DNA of 64,000 nt from Gammaproteobacteria bacterium (GTDB lineage Bacteria; Pseudomonadota; Gammaproteobacteria; JABDBA01). The position numbers were made by a program, and so were the translations under genes. A model generated the notes under the pieces. It made no database searches. It had not been told where the DNA came from and saw nothing but the letters and a program-made list of their open reading frames with translations. This document shows, in pieces, positions 1-9,200 of the stretch (position 1 is the stretch's first letter; each line of letters starts with the position of its first letter). Where the stretch lies: NCBI GenBank assembly GCA_013288885.1, contig JABDBA010000001.1:593840-657839 (forward strand), read 5' to 3'.

Positions 1-573
1 CCTTATTTAAATGCAGATATTGATTTAGTAAAAAAATGGTCGCGATTAATTAGCAAGCAAAAACAAGCCAATAAAATCAAGGTGGGTTTAGTCTGGGCAG
101 GCGCTGCTCTTAAAGGCTATAACAATAATACTTCCTATTATATTGACCTGAGGCGTAGTTTACATTTATCACGGTTTTTGCCATTAGCTAAAATTGCAGG
201 AGTTGTTTTTTATAGTTTGCAAAAAGGGGAAGCACGTCAACAAATTAAAGAAGTGCGCAAAGCCATTAATATAATAGATTATACTGATCAATTAATTGAT
301 TTTTCTGAAACAGCTGCACTGATTGCTAATCTAGATCTAGTGATTACGGTAGATACAGCAGTAGCACATTTAACGGGTGCTTTGGGTAAACCCGTTTGGA
401 TATTAAACCGATATGATGCATGTTGGCGTTGGTTAATTGAACGCAATGATAGCCCTTGGTATCCCACTGCCCGATTATTTTGTCAGAAACAACCGGGTGC
501 GTGGGAAGAAGTGATTGAGCATGTGGCAATTGCTTTGGAAAGCGAGCTTATGGATGTGGAGGTTACGCGGTAG
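1..573 (+). CDS. C-terminal part of a TPR/glycosyltransferase-type protein (partial)
   Basis: The reading frame is open from base 1, so the gene starts before the window; about 190 C-terminal residues are present. The sequence VGLVWAG, then TVDTAVAHLTGALGKPVWIL and DSPWYPTARLF, matches the C-terminal glycosyltransferase-like domain (GT9/GT41-like fold) found at the end of many bacterial tetratricopeptide-repeat proteins. Any TPR region would lie upstream of the window. The family is thought to transfer sugars to proteins or surface glycans, but no substrate can be read here. The 3' end overlaps the convergent small gene on the minus strand by 11 bases. The family assignment is fairly secure and the function is open. 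Confidence 0.75.
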   Translation, partial: PYLNADIDLVKKWSRLISKQKQANKIKVGLVWAGAALKGYNNNTSYYIDLRRSLHLSRFLPLAKIAGVVFYSLQKGEARQQIKEVRKAINIIDYTDQLIDFSETAALIANLDLVITVDTAVAHLTGALGKPVWILNRYDACWRWLIERNDSPWYPTARLFCQKQPGAWEEVIEHVAIALESELMDVEVTR

Positions 574-751
574 CAATAAACTTGATGATATTGATATCGC
601 GCGACGGTAAACCTTTCATTAGCTTACGGTTTGCTAATACTTCGGTTGCTTTTACGACCATATAAGTATTCAAATTAATATTTTTAATGACAATAGTATT
701 GTCACGATTTTGTGCAAATAAAGTATAAATTACCTTAGTATTAGCAGACAT
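563..751 (-). CDS. small conserved-looking hypothetical protein, 62 aa
   Basis: I do not recognise this 62-residue protein. It has no signal peptide or membrane segment and is basic at several places. It is supported by a good ribosome binding site (AAAAGGA, 6-7 bases before the ATG) and by lying 11 bases after the stop codon of the response regulator on the same strand, so the two probably share a transcript. Its end overlaps the convergent glycosyltransferase-type gene by 11 bases. It could instead be a chance frame, but the ribosome binding site and spacing argue for a real small gene. Confidence 0.5.
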   Translation of the reverse strand: MSANTKVIYTLFAQNRDNTIVIKNINLNTYMVVKATEVLANRKLMKGLPSRDINIIKFIATA

Positions 752-762
752 ATATTTTCCTT

Positions 763-1233
763 TTAATTGATTGGTTTTAGTGTGTCGTGATAGTGTGGCA
801 ACCAGCGATTCAATAAATTATAAAGTTCGCTGGATGTGATCGGTTTTACTGCAAAATCATCTACACCTGCGGCACGACATTCAAATTCAATAATGTCGCC
901 GAACGCGGTGAGAGCAATAATCGGTGTGCGTTGCTCGCCTTCTTCGTGACGGAGAATGCGACAAACCTCAATACCGCTCATGCCTGGTAAGCCAATATCA
1001 AGCAAAACCAAGGCAGGTTTTTCTGCAAAAAAATCAATCGCTTGTTGGCCATTATTGGCAATGATGACTTCGCAATTCATCAGTTCAAGAAACCGCATAT
1101 GTATATGTTGGATCAAAGGGTCATCTTCAACTAATAGAATTTTGGGTTTGACATGACGGGCTTGCTGCACTTTACTAGCTCCTGCAACATGTTGAGGGGT
1201 TTTTTTTCCTGAAAAACGATTGGCATTTAACAT
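763..1233 (-). CDS. single-domain response regulator (CheY-like receiver)
   Basis: A receiver domain fills residues about 30-145: the acidic pair in LLVEDDP, the phospho-acceptor aspartate in LVLLDIGLPGMSG, the conserved threonine in IIALTAFG and the lysine in FAVKPI are all present. No output domain follows, so it should act by protein-protein contact, as CheY or Spo0F do, or inside a phosphorelay. The first roughly 28 residues are a basic tail that may be disordered. I chose the ATG at 1233 because GGAGAAAGATC precedes it directly; the frame extends to 1281 but that start has no ribosome binding site. No histidine kinase is visible nearby, so its partner is unknown. Confidence 0.85.
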   Translation of the reverse strand: MLNANRFSGKKTPQHVAGASKVQQARHVKPKILLVEDDPLIQHIHMRFLELMNCEVIIANNGQQAIDFFAEKPALVLLDIGLPGMSGIEVCRILRHEEGEQRTPIIALTAFGDIIEFECRAAGVDDFAVKPITSSELYNLLNRWLPHYHDTLKPIN

Positions 1234-1321
1234 GATCTTTCTCCATTTAAGTAAATACTTCCGGCCAGGATTGGCGTTCATAAGATTCAGGTATAACTAT
1301 ACTTGTAAGATATGTCTCAAA

Positions 1322-1342
1322 CATCCGTGAGGATCACGGATG
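1322..1342. promoter_or_regulatory. 8-bp inverted repeat between divergent genes
   Basis: CATCCGTG and CACGGATG form a perfect 8-bp inverted repeat around a 5-base spacer. It lies in the 207-bp gap between the response regulator (minus) and the first LuxR-type gene (plus). It could be an operator or a small hairpin; there is no following T run, so a terminator is unlikely. Confidence 0.4.
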
Positions 1343-1378
1343 ATTTGCACAAAATTGTGGATTTTTTAAGCACAAACT

Positions 1379-1407
1379 GTTCAAAAATCACCCAAATATG
1401 GTATTAT
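1379..1407 (+). promoter_or_regulatory. possible extended -10 promoter of the first LuxR-type gene
   Basis: TGGTATTAT at 1399-1407 is an extended -10 element (TGn followed by TATTAT). A weak -35 (GTTCAA) lies 17 bases upstream. The start codon at 1441 is 34 bases downstream, with GGAG as ribosome binding site. This is a sequence match only. Confidence 0.4.
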
Positions 1408-1440
1408 TAAGCCCTGTACGGTCTAATAAATGGAGTTGCT

Positions 1441-2274
1441 ATGAGTACTATTTTGTTGTCGGAGTTATCAGAAAAACACTATTCGAGAAAGATTGCTGGC
1501 GATGTGGGGGAGATTTGTGAGCCGTTGCGGGGGTATGGGATTACTCATTTTTTATACTCCAGGTTGTTTTTTAATGATGGATCAACTTATTCTCTTACTA
1601 ACCATTGGGAATCTTATTTCCATCATTGTAAAATGCGTTATTCAGTAAGTCCGCCTGTGTCTGAAAAAATAATGAGCAATAAGTTTTTTTATCTTCCAGG
1701 CATGACGAGAGACTCTGGCTATAACCAAGCATCTTATGATTGGATTAATTTGTTTGACATAGGTCAGCCCATTTATTTTATTGAATGCCAGCCAAACTAT
1801 CTGGATTTTTTCATCTATGGTTCTACACCAGATAATGCCGCGCTTATTAATTTCTATCTTAATAATATTGATATGCTGGAAAAATTTAAATTTTATTTTA
1901 AAGATAAAGCCAATAAGCTTATTGCAAAATCAATTAAGAATAAAATATTATTGCCTAAAGAAATGTGTTCTGGTTTTAATATAAAAATGAATGTTGATGA
2001 AAGTGTAGTTAACAGACAAAAATTTCTGAAGCAATTAGAAGTAAAAAACTATATCGTGCCGGGACAGCATTGCGATATATCTCTATCAAGCAGAGAGCTT
2101 GACGTTATCAAAGAATTGGCTAATGGCTGTACCTTGAAAGAGGCAGGAAAATCACTTGAGCTATCTCCGCGCACCGTTGAAACCCATTTAAACAATCTTA
2201 AATCCAAACTAAAATTGCAAAGAAAGACCGAGATTATTAAATTAATCTCGGATCTGAATTTACTGCGATTATAA
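1441..2274 (+). CDS. LuxR-family transcriptional regulator, copy 1
   Basis: The C-terminal third (about residues 210-277) is a typical LuxR/GerE helix-turn-helix: LSSRELDVIKELANGCTLKE followed by LSPRTVETHLNNLKSKL. The N-terminal 200 residues are a sensor-like region that I cannot assign; the conserved tryptophan/tyrosine/aspartate pattern of acyl-homoserine-lactone receptors is not obvious. The start has GGAG six bases upstream. A paralogue follows 24 bases after the stop codon, so both are probably co-transcribed. A nearby polyketide locus makes a role in controlling it possible, but nothing in the sequence shows this. No luxI-like synthase is present in the window. Confidence 0.85.
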   Translation: MSTILLSELSEKHYSRKIAGDVGEICEPLRGYGITHFLYSRLFFNDGSTYSLTNHWESYFHHCKMRYSVSPPVSEKIMSNKFFYLPGMTRDSGYNQASYDWINLFDIGQPIYFIECQPNYLDFFIYGSTPDNAALINFYLNNIDMLEKFKFYFKDKANKLIAKSIKNKILLPKEMCSGFNIKMNVDESVVNRQKFLKQLEVKNYIVPGQHCDISLSSRELDVIKELANGCTLKEAGKSLELSPRTVETHLNNLKSKLKLQRKTEIIKLISDLNLLRL

Positions 2275-2298
2275 CTTTATAGAGGGAGCGTTGAAAAA

Positions 2299-3129
2299 AT
2301 GAGTACTATTTTGTTACCTGAGTTATCAGAAAAACATTATTCAAGAAAGATTGCTGGCGATGTGGGGGAAATTTGTGAGCCGTTGCGGGGGTACGGGATT
2401 ACATTTTTTCTTTACGCTAGGCTTTTTAATGACGGCACGCTTCTTCATCTCACCCAAAATTGGGATGCTCTACATTACCATTATAAAAAACAGCATTTGA
2501 TTAGTCCGCCTATCTCAAACCAATCGCTTGGTAATAAATTCTTTTTTCTCCCAAGTGTGATAGATCATGAGGGTTTTAACAAAGCAAATTCGGATTGGAG
2601 GAATTTATTTAATATTGATATCCCTATTTATTTTATTGAACATTATCACCAGTATATGGAATTAATTATTTATAGCTCCACTTCTAATAACCATGAAATT
2701 CTAAATTTTTACCTAAATAATATTGATATATTGGAGAAATTTAAATTTTATTTCAGAGACAAAGCAAATAAGTTGATCGCAAAATCCAATAAAAACAAAA
2801 TACAGTTGCCTAAAGAAATGTATTCTAATTTAGGTAATATTAATGTTTCGACTGAGTCTGTGATTGTTAAAAGAAAATTTCTAAAGCACTTAGAGGTGAA
2901 AAATTATATTCTGCCAGGTAAACATCAAGATATATCGCTATCTAGCAGAGAGCTTGATGTAATAAAAGAACTTGCCAATGGTTGTACTCTGAAAGAGACT
3001 GGGAAAACCCTCGATCTATCACCACGAACTGTTGAAACTCATTTAAATAATCTTAAGTCTAAATTAAAACTGCAAAGAAAAACTGAAATCATTAAATTAA
3101 TATCGGATCTGAATTTGTTACGTCTATAA
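2299..3129 (+). CDS. LuxR-family transcriptional regulator, copy 2
   Basis: This is a tandem paralogue of the gene just upstream, of nearly equal length (276 residues). The first about 35 residues and the C-terminal DNA-binding domain are almost identical between the copies, while the middle (about residues 40-130) differs strongly. That pattern suggests the two keep the same DNA target but sense different signals, or that the ends were homogenised by gene conversion. The helix-turn-helix includes LSPRTVETHLNNLKSKL. AGAGGGAG precedes the start. No terminator is visible after the stop codon. Confidence 0.85.
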   Translation: MSTILLPELSEKHYSRKIAGDVGEICEPLRGYGITFFLYARLFNDGTLLHLTQNWDALHYHYKKQHLISPPISNQSLGNKFFFLPSVIDHEGFNKANSDWRNLFNIDIPIYFIEHYHQYMELIIYSSTSNNHEILNFYLNNIDILEKFKFYFRDKANKLIAKSNKNKIQLPKEMYSNLGNINVSTESVIVKRKFLKHLEVKNYILPGKHQDISLSSRELDVIKELANGCTLKETGKTLDLSPRTVETHLNNLKSKLKLQRKTEIIKLISDLNLLRL

Positions 3130-3222
3130 ACAATTTATTAATAATTTCATTACTTCATCTGGCCAATAGTAGCAATCCCAATCATAGGAAATCCGCTATA
3201 TTTCTTGTAAGCATTTAGCTAA

Positions 3223-3251
3223 TTGCTGTGTTGAAAAAACTTCTATATCAT
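3223..3251 (+). promoter_or_regulatory. sigma-70-type promoter of the FadL-family gene
   Basis: TTGCTG at 3223-3228 and TATCAT at 3246-3251 are separated by 17 bases, which fits a sigma-70 promoter. The ATG at 3287 follows 35 bases later with AAGGA as ribosome binding site. Confidence 0.5.
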
Positions 3252-3286
3252 TGCCGCAATTAAAACTTTAGAAGGAACTTTAAGTT

Positions 3287-4564
3287 ATGAAAAAAATAGC
3301 AATTAATAAGTTAGCTCTTAGTGTTGCCATTTCGTTAGTAGGCATTTCTTCACAAGCGTTCGCTGCAGATTTCAATATTCCCTTTATTAACGGCGCAGGG
3401 CTTGGCAATCTGTATGCAGGTTGGGCAGCTGAGGGCGCTGATGCTAGTACTGCATTTACAAACCCTGCAGCTTTAGTTTTGATCCCCACACAACAATTTG
3501 AATTTGGTGGCGTTGGGGTGCTCGGCCATACTGAATTTACCGGTACGACTACGCCGCCATTTCCGCCTTCTCCACCACAAACAGGTACTGCAGGAAGTGA
3601 ACTGAGAGGGTTGATCCCATCTACTTATTACGCGTTACCTCTTCTTGACAACCGAATTGTTCTTGGCTTTGGAGAAACGATACCATTTGGTTTAGGCAAT
3701 AATTATGGAACTACTTCTCTTGTTCGTTATGCAGCAACCAAATCACAAATTAGCGACATTGATATAGGCCCAAGCGTAGGGGTGAAAATCACTGATAAAT
3801 TATCGGCAGGGGTAGGTTTAGACATACAAAGATTGTCTTTTTCGATTAATAATCAGCTTGGGTTCCCTCCTTTTGTGCCAGATTCTCTTAGTCAAAATAA
3901 TTTATCAGATTGGGGTACTGGTTGGCACGGTGGATTATTGTATCAATTTACACCAGCGACTAGGGTCGGTGTCGATTATAATTCACAAACCGTGTTTCAC
4001 CTTACTGGTACGAGTCAATTAAGCGGTCCCATTATCCCTGGGAATGGCATTGTAAATTCTAATTTGAATGCAAATGTGACTTTACCTGCTTTAGCACAAG
4101 TTAGTATCTATCATGATATCAATCAACAATGGAATGTAATGGCGACAGTGTTTTATAGCAACTGGAGTTCTTTTAAACAAGTAACTCTTAATAATATTCA
4201 AGTTCCAGGTGGTACAGCCATTAGCAATACTGTGCCTTTTAATTATCATAACACTTTCGATTATGCAGGTGGTATTAACTATAAACCAACTTGTAACTGG
4301 ACTTTGCGAGCAGGTGCGGAATATCTTGCGAGCGCAACAGGCAGTCAGTATCGCATTATAGCTGACCCAGTAGGTGCGGGTACAATTTTGAGTGTAGGCG
4401 CACATTACCAGCAAAATAAAAACATTGGTTATGACCTTGGTTACGCCCATGCTTTCTTCATCGATACCGCATATAATAATACTTCAGGATTCGGATCAGT
4501 CATTGGTAAAAGTAGCCAACAGAATAACGTTATAGGTGCGCAATTGACCTGGAGTATTACATAG
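3287..4564 (+). CDS. FadL/OmpP1/TodX-family outer membrane protein
   Basis: The protein has 425 residues. Residues 1-26 form a signal peptide (basic MKKIAINK, hydrophobic core, cleavage after SQAFA). The mature start carries the FadL-type region with GAGLGNLYAGWAAEGADAST, followed by FTNPAAL, the small hatch-domain signature of long-chain fatty acid and hydrocarbon porins. The rest is alternating beta strands ending in LTWSIT, as expected for a 14-stranded barrel. Members carry hydrophobic molecules across the outer membrane; here the substrate is unknown, and export or uptake of the neighbouring polyketide is only a thought. It has its own promoter and terminator, so it is monocistronic. Confidence 0.9.
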   Translation: MKKIAINKLALSVAISLVGISSQAFAADFNIPFINGAGLGNLYAGWAAEGADASTAFTNPAALVLIPTQQFEFGGVGVLGHTEFTGTTTPPFPPSPPQTGTAGSELRGLIPSTYYALPLLDNRIVLGFGETIPFGLGNNYGTTSLVRYAATKSQISDIDIGPSVGVKITDKLSAGVGLDIQRLSFSINNQLGFPPFVPDSLSQNNLSDWGTGWHGGLLYQFTPATRVGVDYNSQTVFHLTGTSQLSGPIIPGNGIVNSNLNANVTLPALAQVSIYHDINQQWNVMATVFYSNWSSFKQVTLNNIQVPGGTAISNTVPFNYHNTFDYAGGINYKPTCNWTLRAGAEYLASATGSQYRIIADPVGAGTILSVGAHYQQNKNIGYDLGYAHAFFIDTAYNNTSGFGSVIGKSSQQNNVIGAQLTWSIT

Positions 4565-4590
4565 TCGCGCGTAAAATTCTCTAATGAGGG

Positions 4591-4622
4591 GGCAAGGAGT
4601 GGAAACTCCTTGCCTTTTTTTT
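4591..4622 (+). terminator. rho-independent terminator of the FadL-family gene
   Basis: A perfect 10-bp stem (GGCAAGGAGT with ACTCCTTGCC) encloses a 4-base loop and is followed by eight T residues. It begins 26 bases after the stop codon of the porin gene. Confidence 0.92.
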
Positions 4623-4633
4623 CGATATAAGTA

Positions 4634-6157
4634 TCACCGGCGATGTGAGGGTGATTCAGACCGAGGAGGAACTACCACGGCGGGTGCTTGTGGATTGACA
4701 ACAGCCGCTAGTGCAGCAGAAGCAATAGCTGCAGACTCTGAAGCGGATACTTTCGCAAGAAATTCACTCGTGCTCGCAGCAGCGCCACTCAGTTTTCTTG
4801 GCGCGACCGTTCCCCCAGCTAATTTTTCATCAGCTTTAACCTTGTCCGCATTTACAGCGCCGACTTGAGCAGCATCACTCGGGGCAGATTTTTTCGCTGC
4901 AAATACCTTAATCTTTTGAATTAACGCATCAAGCTTTTCTATCAAAGCACTTTGCGGTACACTTTTCAGATGTGCTTCTGTAGTGATGATAGCGAGTTCT
5001 TGAATTAGTGCAAGTTCCTCATCATTAATTGTTAAGCTCTTTGCTAATATGCGAACTGCGTTTTTTTCTCCCGCTGTTTCGTGGTCATCATAATTAGCTG
5101 TTAATATTGAATCTAAAATAAATTCTTGTTCGGAATAAGCATCAGAGACCCCAACTCCTTTGACTAAAGCAGTATGTTCCGCAATAAGATTATTTAATTC
5201 TCCTATTTTATCTTTCTCCGAGAGAAGTTTAAAAGGTGCAAGCGCTTTAATATCTTCCGCTAATTGTCTGTCCTGCCATTGAAATGCTTTTAGTGTAGGG
5301 AATTGATGTTTATGTTGATCAGTAAAGCATTTTACCATATCAGGTACAACATCACGGTCAAATCCTGCAATGCGAATAACGATTTGGCCGTAATTTCGCA
5401 TTATTTTTGGTTCGCGCATTATTTTTTTTAAATCGTCAAGATGAATAGGCATTAATAATCTGCGTGCTTCGGTAAGTTTTTGCCGAATAAGATCTGAGTT
5501 CTTAATCGTTTCAGTTAATTTATCAAGTCTTTTTTCCAAGACGTCATCTGTTACTGTTTTTAGGCGCTCTTCTGTAGCAATTACTGCAAGTTGTTGAACC
5601 AATTCCAGTTCATCATCGTCAACATGCTCTTCCATAGCTAGTAATTTTACTGCTTCTATTTCACCTTTGGTTTCTTTAGCGTCAACATTAGACACTAACA
5701 TTGCATCATAAATAAATGCTTTTGCGGCGTTGACATTGATTTCATCGATTTGGGCAATGATTAATGATTTATGTTGCTCTATAGCTTCGGCTAATACTGC
5801 CATTTTTGCATCATCTGACAAGTCTTTATATTTTAAAAATTCAGGATCTTCAGCTATGAATTTTTTTAACCAGCTTTTTTTTGCCTCAAATGCTTCAGGA
5901 GAAGGAAACTCGTTTCTATGTTGTTCAGTAAAACAGTCTATCATGTCAGAAGTAATATCTTTACGGCCAAACAATGCAATCATGAAAACAATTTTACCGT
6001 ATAAAGCTGGTATATCTTTATTGCTCATTATTTTCGCTAAAACTTCGGGTGGCGTAGTTGTTAACAGTTTGCGGGTGTCGGTAATTTTTTGTTGTAATTT
6101 GGTAAGTGTTGCAGCAGGTTTTTCGTCGAGTTTTAGGGGTTGAGCTCCAGGTTGCAT
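4634..6157 (-). CDS. internally duplicated protein of unknown function, 507 aa
   Basis: I do not recognise a family. The protein consists of two tandem repeats of about 200 residues (about 20-222 and 223-425). Each starts with a helix ending in (T/A)R(K/R)LL, has YG(K/Q)IV.(M/R)IA.F, then D(M)(I/V).CFT(E/D)QH and FP(S/T).(E/K)AF, and ends with (D/N)DEL.L(V/I)Q(Q/E)LA(V/I)I.TE..LK. A low-complexity Ala/Val/Pro tail follows and ends in SESPSHRR. No signal peptide or membrane segment is seen and the content is almost all helical, so it is cytosolic or delivered by a secretion system that needs no N-terminal signal. GGAG stands 8 bases before the ATG. In a Legionella-like genome a translocated effector is a reasonable guess, but the sequence does not prove it. 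Confidence 0.8.
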   Translation of the reverse strand: MQPGAQPLKLDEKPAATLTKLQQKITDTRKLLTTTPPEVLAKIMSNKDIPALYGKIVFMIALFGRKDITSDMIDCFTEQHRNEFPSPEAFEAKKSWLKKFIAEDPEFLKYKDLSDDAKMAVLAEAIEQHKSLIIAQIDEINVNAAKAFIYDAMLVSNVDAKETKGEIEAVKLLAMEEHVDDDELELVQQLAVIATEERLKTVTDDVLEKRLDKLTETIKNSDLIRQKLTEARRLLMPIHLDDLKKIMREPKIMRNYGQIVIRIAGFDRDVVPDMVKCFTDQHKHQFPTLKAFQWQDRQLAEDIKALAPFKLLSEKDKIGELNNLIAEHTALVKGVGVSDAYSEQEFILDSILTANYDDHETAGEKNAVRILAKSLTINDEELALIQELAIITTEAHLKSVPQSALIEKLDALIQKIKVFAAKKSAPSDAAQVGAVNADKVKADEKLAGGTVAPRKLSGAAASTSEFLAKVSASESAAIASAALAAVVNPQAPAVVVPPRSESPSHRR

Positions 6158-6293
6158 ATGTAAACTCCTATATTAAGGTTGGTTTGGAATGGACACTTAG
6201 CTCAAGTAGTTTAAAAAATTGCTAAAGCTAAGCTATTTACATTATATTTGATTTTTTCATTGAATGCTTGTTCTTTAGCAAAATTATTCGTTA

Positions 6294-9200
6294 TTAAATG
6301 TTAACACCATTAGGCAATAGATGGTGGGCAAGAGCTTGTTTTATTTTTTGAAAAATTTCCTGACGATTTTGATCATCGCGAATAAAGAGATGCCCTCCAT
6401 TCAACTCATATGTTTGATATTCGGTTTTGGTATGTGTTACCCATCCTGCCATGTCATTATAAGAAACCCGGCTATCATGCTTTCCTGAAAATACAGTAAT
6501 AGGTACTTCCAATGGAGTATCCTCTGTGAATTGATAATTTTTAACTAAGCGCATATCAGCTATTAAAATTGGTAACAATATTTTAAATAGTTCTTTATTC
6601 ATAGCAGGGTCATAATTAATATCATTATGTTCATTAAAGATAGAAGCTAATTGGGTTAGCTGCTTGTCGTTCAACAAAGAGATCGTATCAGCATTATCTA
6701 ATTCAAGTATGTTTAAATTATTGGTTTTTAATTGCTGCAATAAATTATTTAGACTTCGAGTCGGGGCCCGAGGGTCTGGAAAAGCCGATGCAAAAAATTG
6801 TATAGGTAATGGTAACTGACATTTCCGTAAATAGCGGATTAGCTCAAATGCAATTAATGCACCAAAACTGTGCCCAAAGAATGCAAAAGGCAAATTAAAT
6901 TCATTTTTCAGATGCTCTGCTAAATTGTTAATTAAAAGTGCAATATCGGTGGTTATTTGTTCATTCATCCTATTTTCTCTGCCAGGTAGTTGTATAGGGC
7001 ATATTTCTATTGTTTCTGGTAATGAGCGTTGCCAATTATTGTAAATGGAAGCACCAGCACCACCATAAGGAAAACAAAATAAACGTACTTTTGCATTGGG
7101 TTGAGTTTTTCTATATGCAATCCAGGAATTACCATTTTTTGTATTTTCTTTTGAATCGAAAGTATGGGTTGAGGGTTGAAGATTGAGTTGTTTTTGGGTG
7201 AGTATGAAATCAGTAATTTCAGCGATTGTTGGTCCTTGCAATAAGTTTTCTACAGAATAGCTTACCCCCAAATTCGTTTCTATTATCTTCGTGAATGAGA
7301 GGGCCATGAGCGAGTCAATTCCAATCTCTCGTAAAGATTGATGGGTGTTGATATCATTGCTTGGCATAGAAAAAATAGCAGCGATTTTTTCTACTAGATA
7401 ATCAGTAATTTTTCCTTGGCGATGTTCAGGTGGTATAGAGTCTAAATTAAAATCATGCTGAGTATTGATATGCATAATTTGTTCGAGTGATATTTTATTG
7501 TTGAGTCTGGCCATATGCATATCTTTACAAACGGCAACAATGTGATTGTTATTGTCTATTAGGTACCAGTCGCCAATAATCCTTTCTCCATTTGGACTAA
7601 TTTCTTTAAGTATAGTTAATAGAGATAAAGATTGGTCTGTGATGCCTGAATACAAAAATTTTCCTATCGTAGAGGCCACATAAGGTTGGTTAAGTTGTTC
7701 GGGTAGCAACATAAATAGAGGTTGTATACAGCCATCAATAATGCCGGGATGGACATTAAGTTTAAATTTGTCATTCACAACTGAAGCTGGGGTTTTAAAT
7801 TCACACACCATTACTTTTTCTTCTAGCCAATATTGATGCGTCCAGCGGATACTTTCTCCAGCTGGCATTTCCATTGATGCAATGCGGTTATAAAGCTTTT
7901 CTGCATCATGCGATGAGATAGCTCGTTTTTTTATTTCATCAATGAGAATGGGGAGATCATATTTGATAATACTCAATGTTAATTTACAGGTGGAGTTTTT
8001 TACCCAGTTGTTTTTATCAATCGGCTGACTGTAAAAAATGCAAGATAGTAAATCATTTCCTAGTTGTTCTAATATTAGATGGATCCTGATGGTGTTATTA
8101 TTAGGAACTAATATTGGCGATAAAAAAGTAAGTTCTTCGACATTAAAGGTATGTTGTTGATAAAGATTGTTAACAACAAATGCTAACATTTCAATAAAAT
8201 AACCTGCATGTAATATATTGTAAGTATCTTTTAGTTCTGGTAATTGATTTATATTGAAAATAAATTCAAATTGTAGCAATGATACGGGGGAAATAATTTG
8301 TTTTCCCTGTAAAGGGTAACTGCCGGTTTGTGCGCTTACTGTAGTATGACTACTATTTAAATTAGGCCAATAACTTTTAGGCTGCCATGGGTATGAAGGC
8401 ATTTCAATGTATGGGTAGCTTCTTCTTTCTTCAAATTTAATCCAATTGATGGGGGAATTTTGTACATATAACTTGGCAATTATTTTTAAATCCAATGAGT
8501 TTAAGGGCATATGGGCTATATTTTTATATTCAATTAACAGATTTGGATCGTTACAATTTGTTTTTGTAAAAACGTTAACTGGAATTTCAGATGGATTCTC
8601 AATTATTGCGCATAATAAATTGTATAGCTCAGCTATGCTGGAAGAAATTATTGCAACTTTATGAGAAAAATGGGCGCGTCTTAAGTGGGTATTAAAACAT
8701 AGCTGAGCTAAATTTACGGTTAGATTATTTTTTAAATAATTACGCCAGAGTAGAATTAATTGGTTAAGCGCGACAGGATCTTTAGCCGATAAAGTAAACA
8801 ATTCATTATTTGTAGATTCTATAGGCGCAGTTGATAAAGAAATAGACGCGAGCTTTTCTTGTTCGGTTAAATCGCGCACAATAACATGTGCATTGGTTCC
8901 ACCAAAACCGAAACTACTAATTCCTGCTATACGTTGATCGTTATGTTTCGGCCAACCGATTGTATTTTTGGGGATCTTTAAGTTGTATTTATTAAATGGA
9001 ATATGCGGATTTTGATTAATAAAATTAAGGTGGGGTGGTATTTGTGCATTTTTTAAAGCTAATGCTATTTTAATAATGCTGGACATACCGGCCGCCGGTT
9101 CTAAATGGCCGAGATTAGTTTTTACAGAACCTATCCAACAAGGATTTTCTGGCTTTCGATTTTTGCTTATTATATTGCCCAGAGCTTGTATTTCTATCGG

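Noticed and set aside
5730-6143. 137-codon frame opposite the two-repeat protein
   Set aside because: A shadow frame; the minus-strand gene has a strong ribosome binding site and a clear repeat structure.
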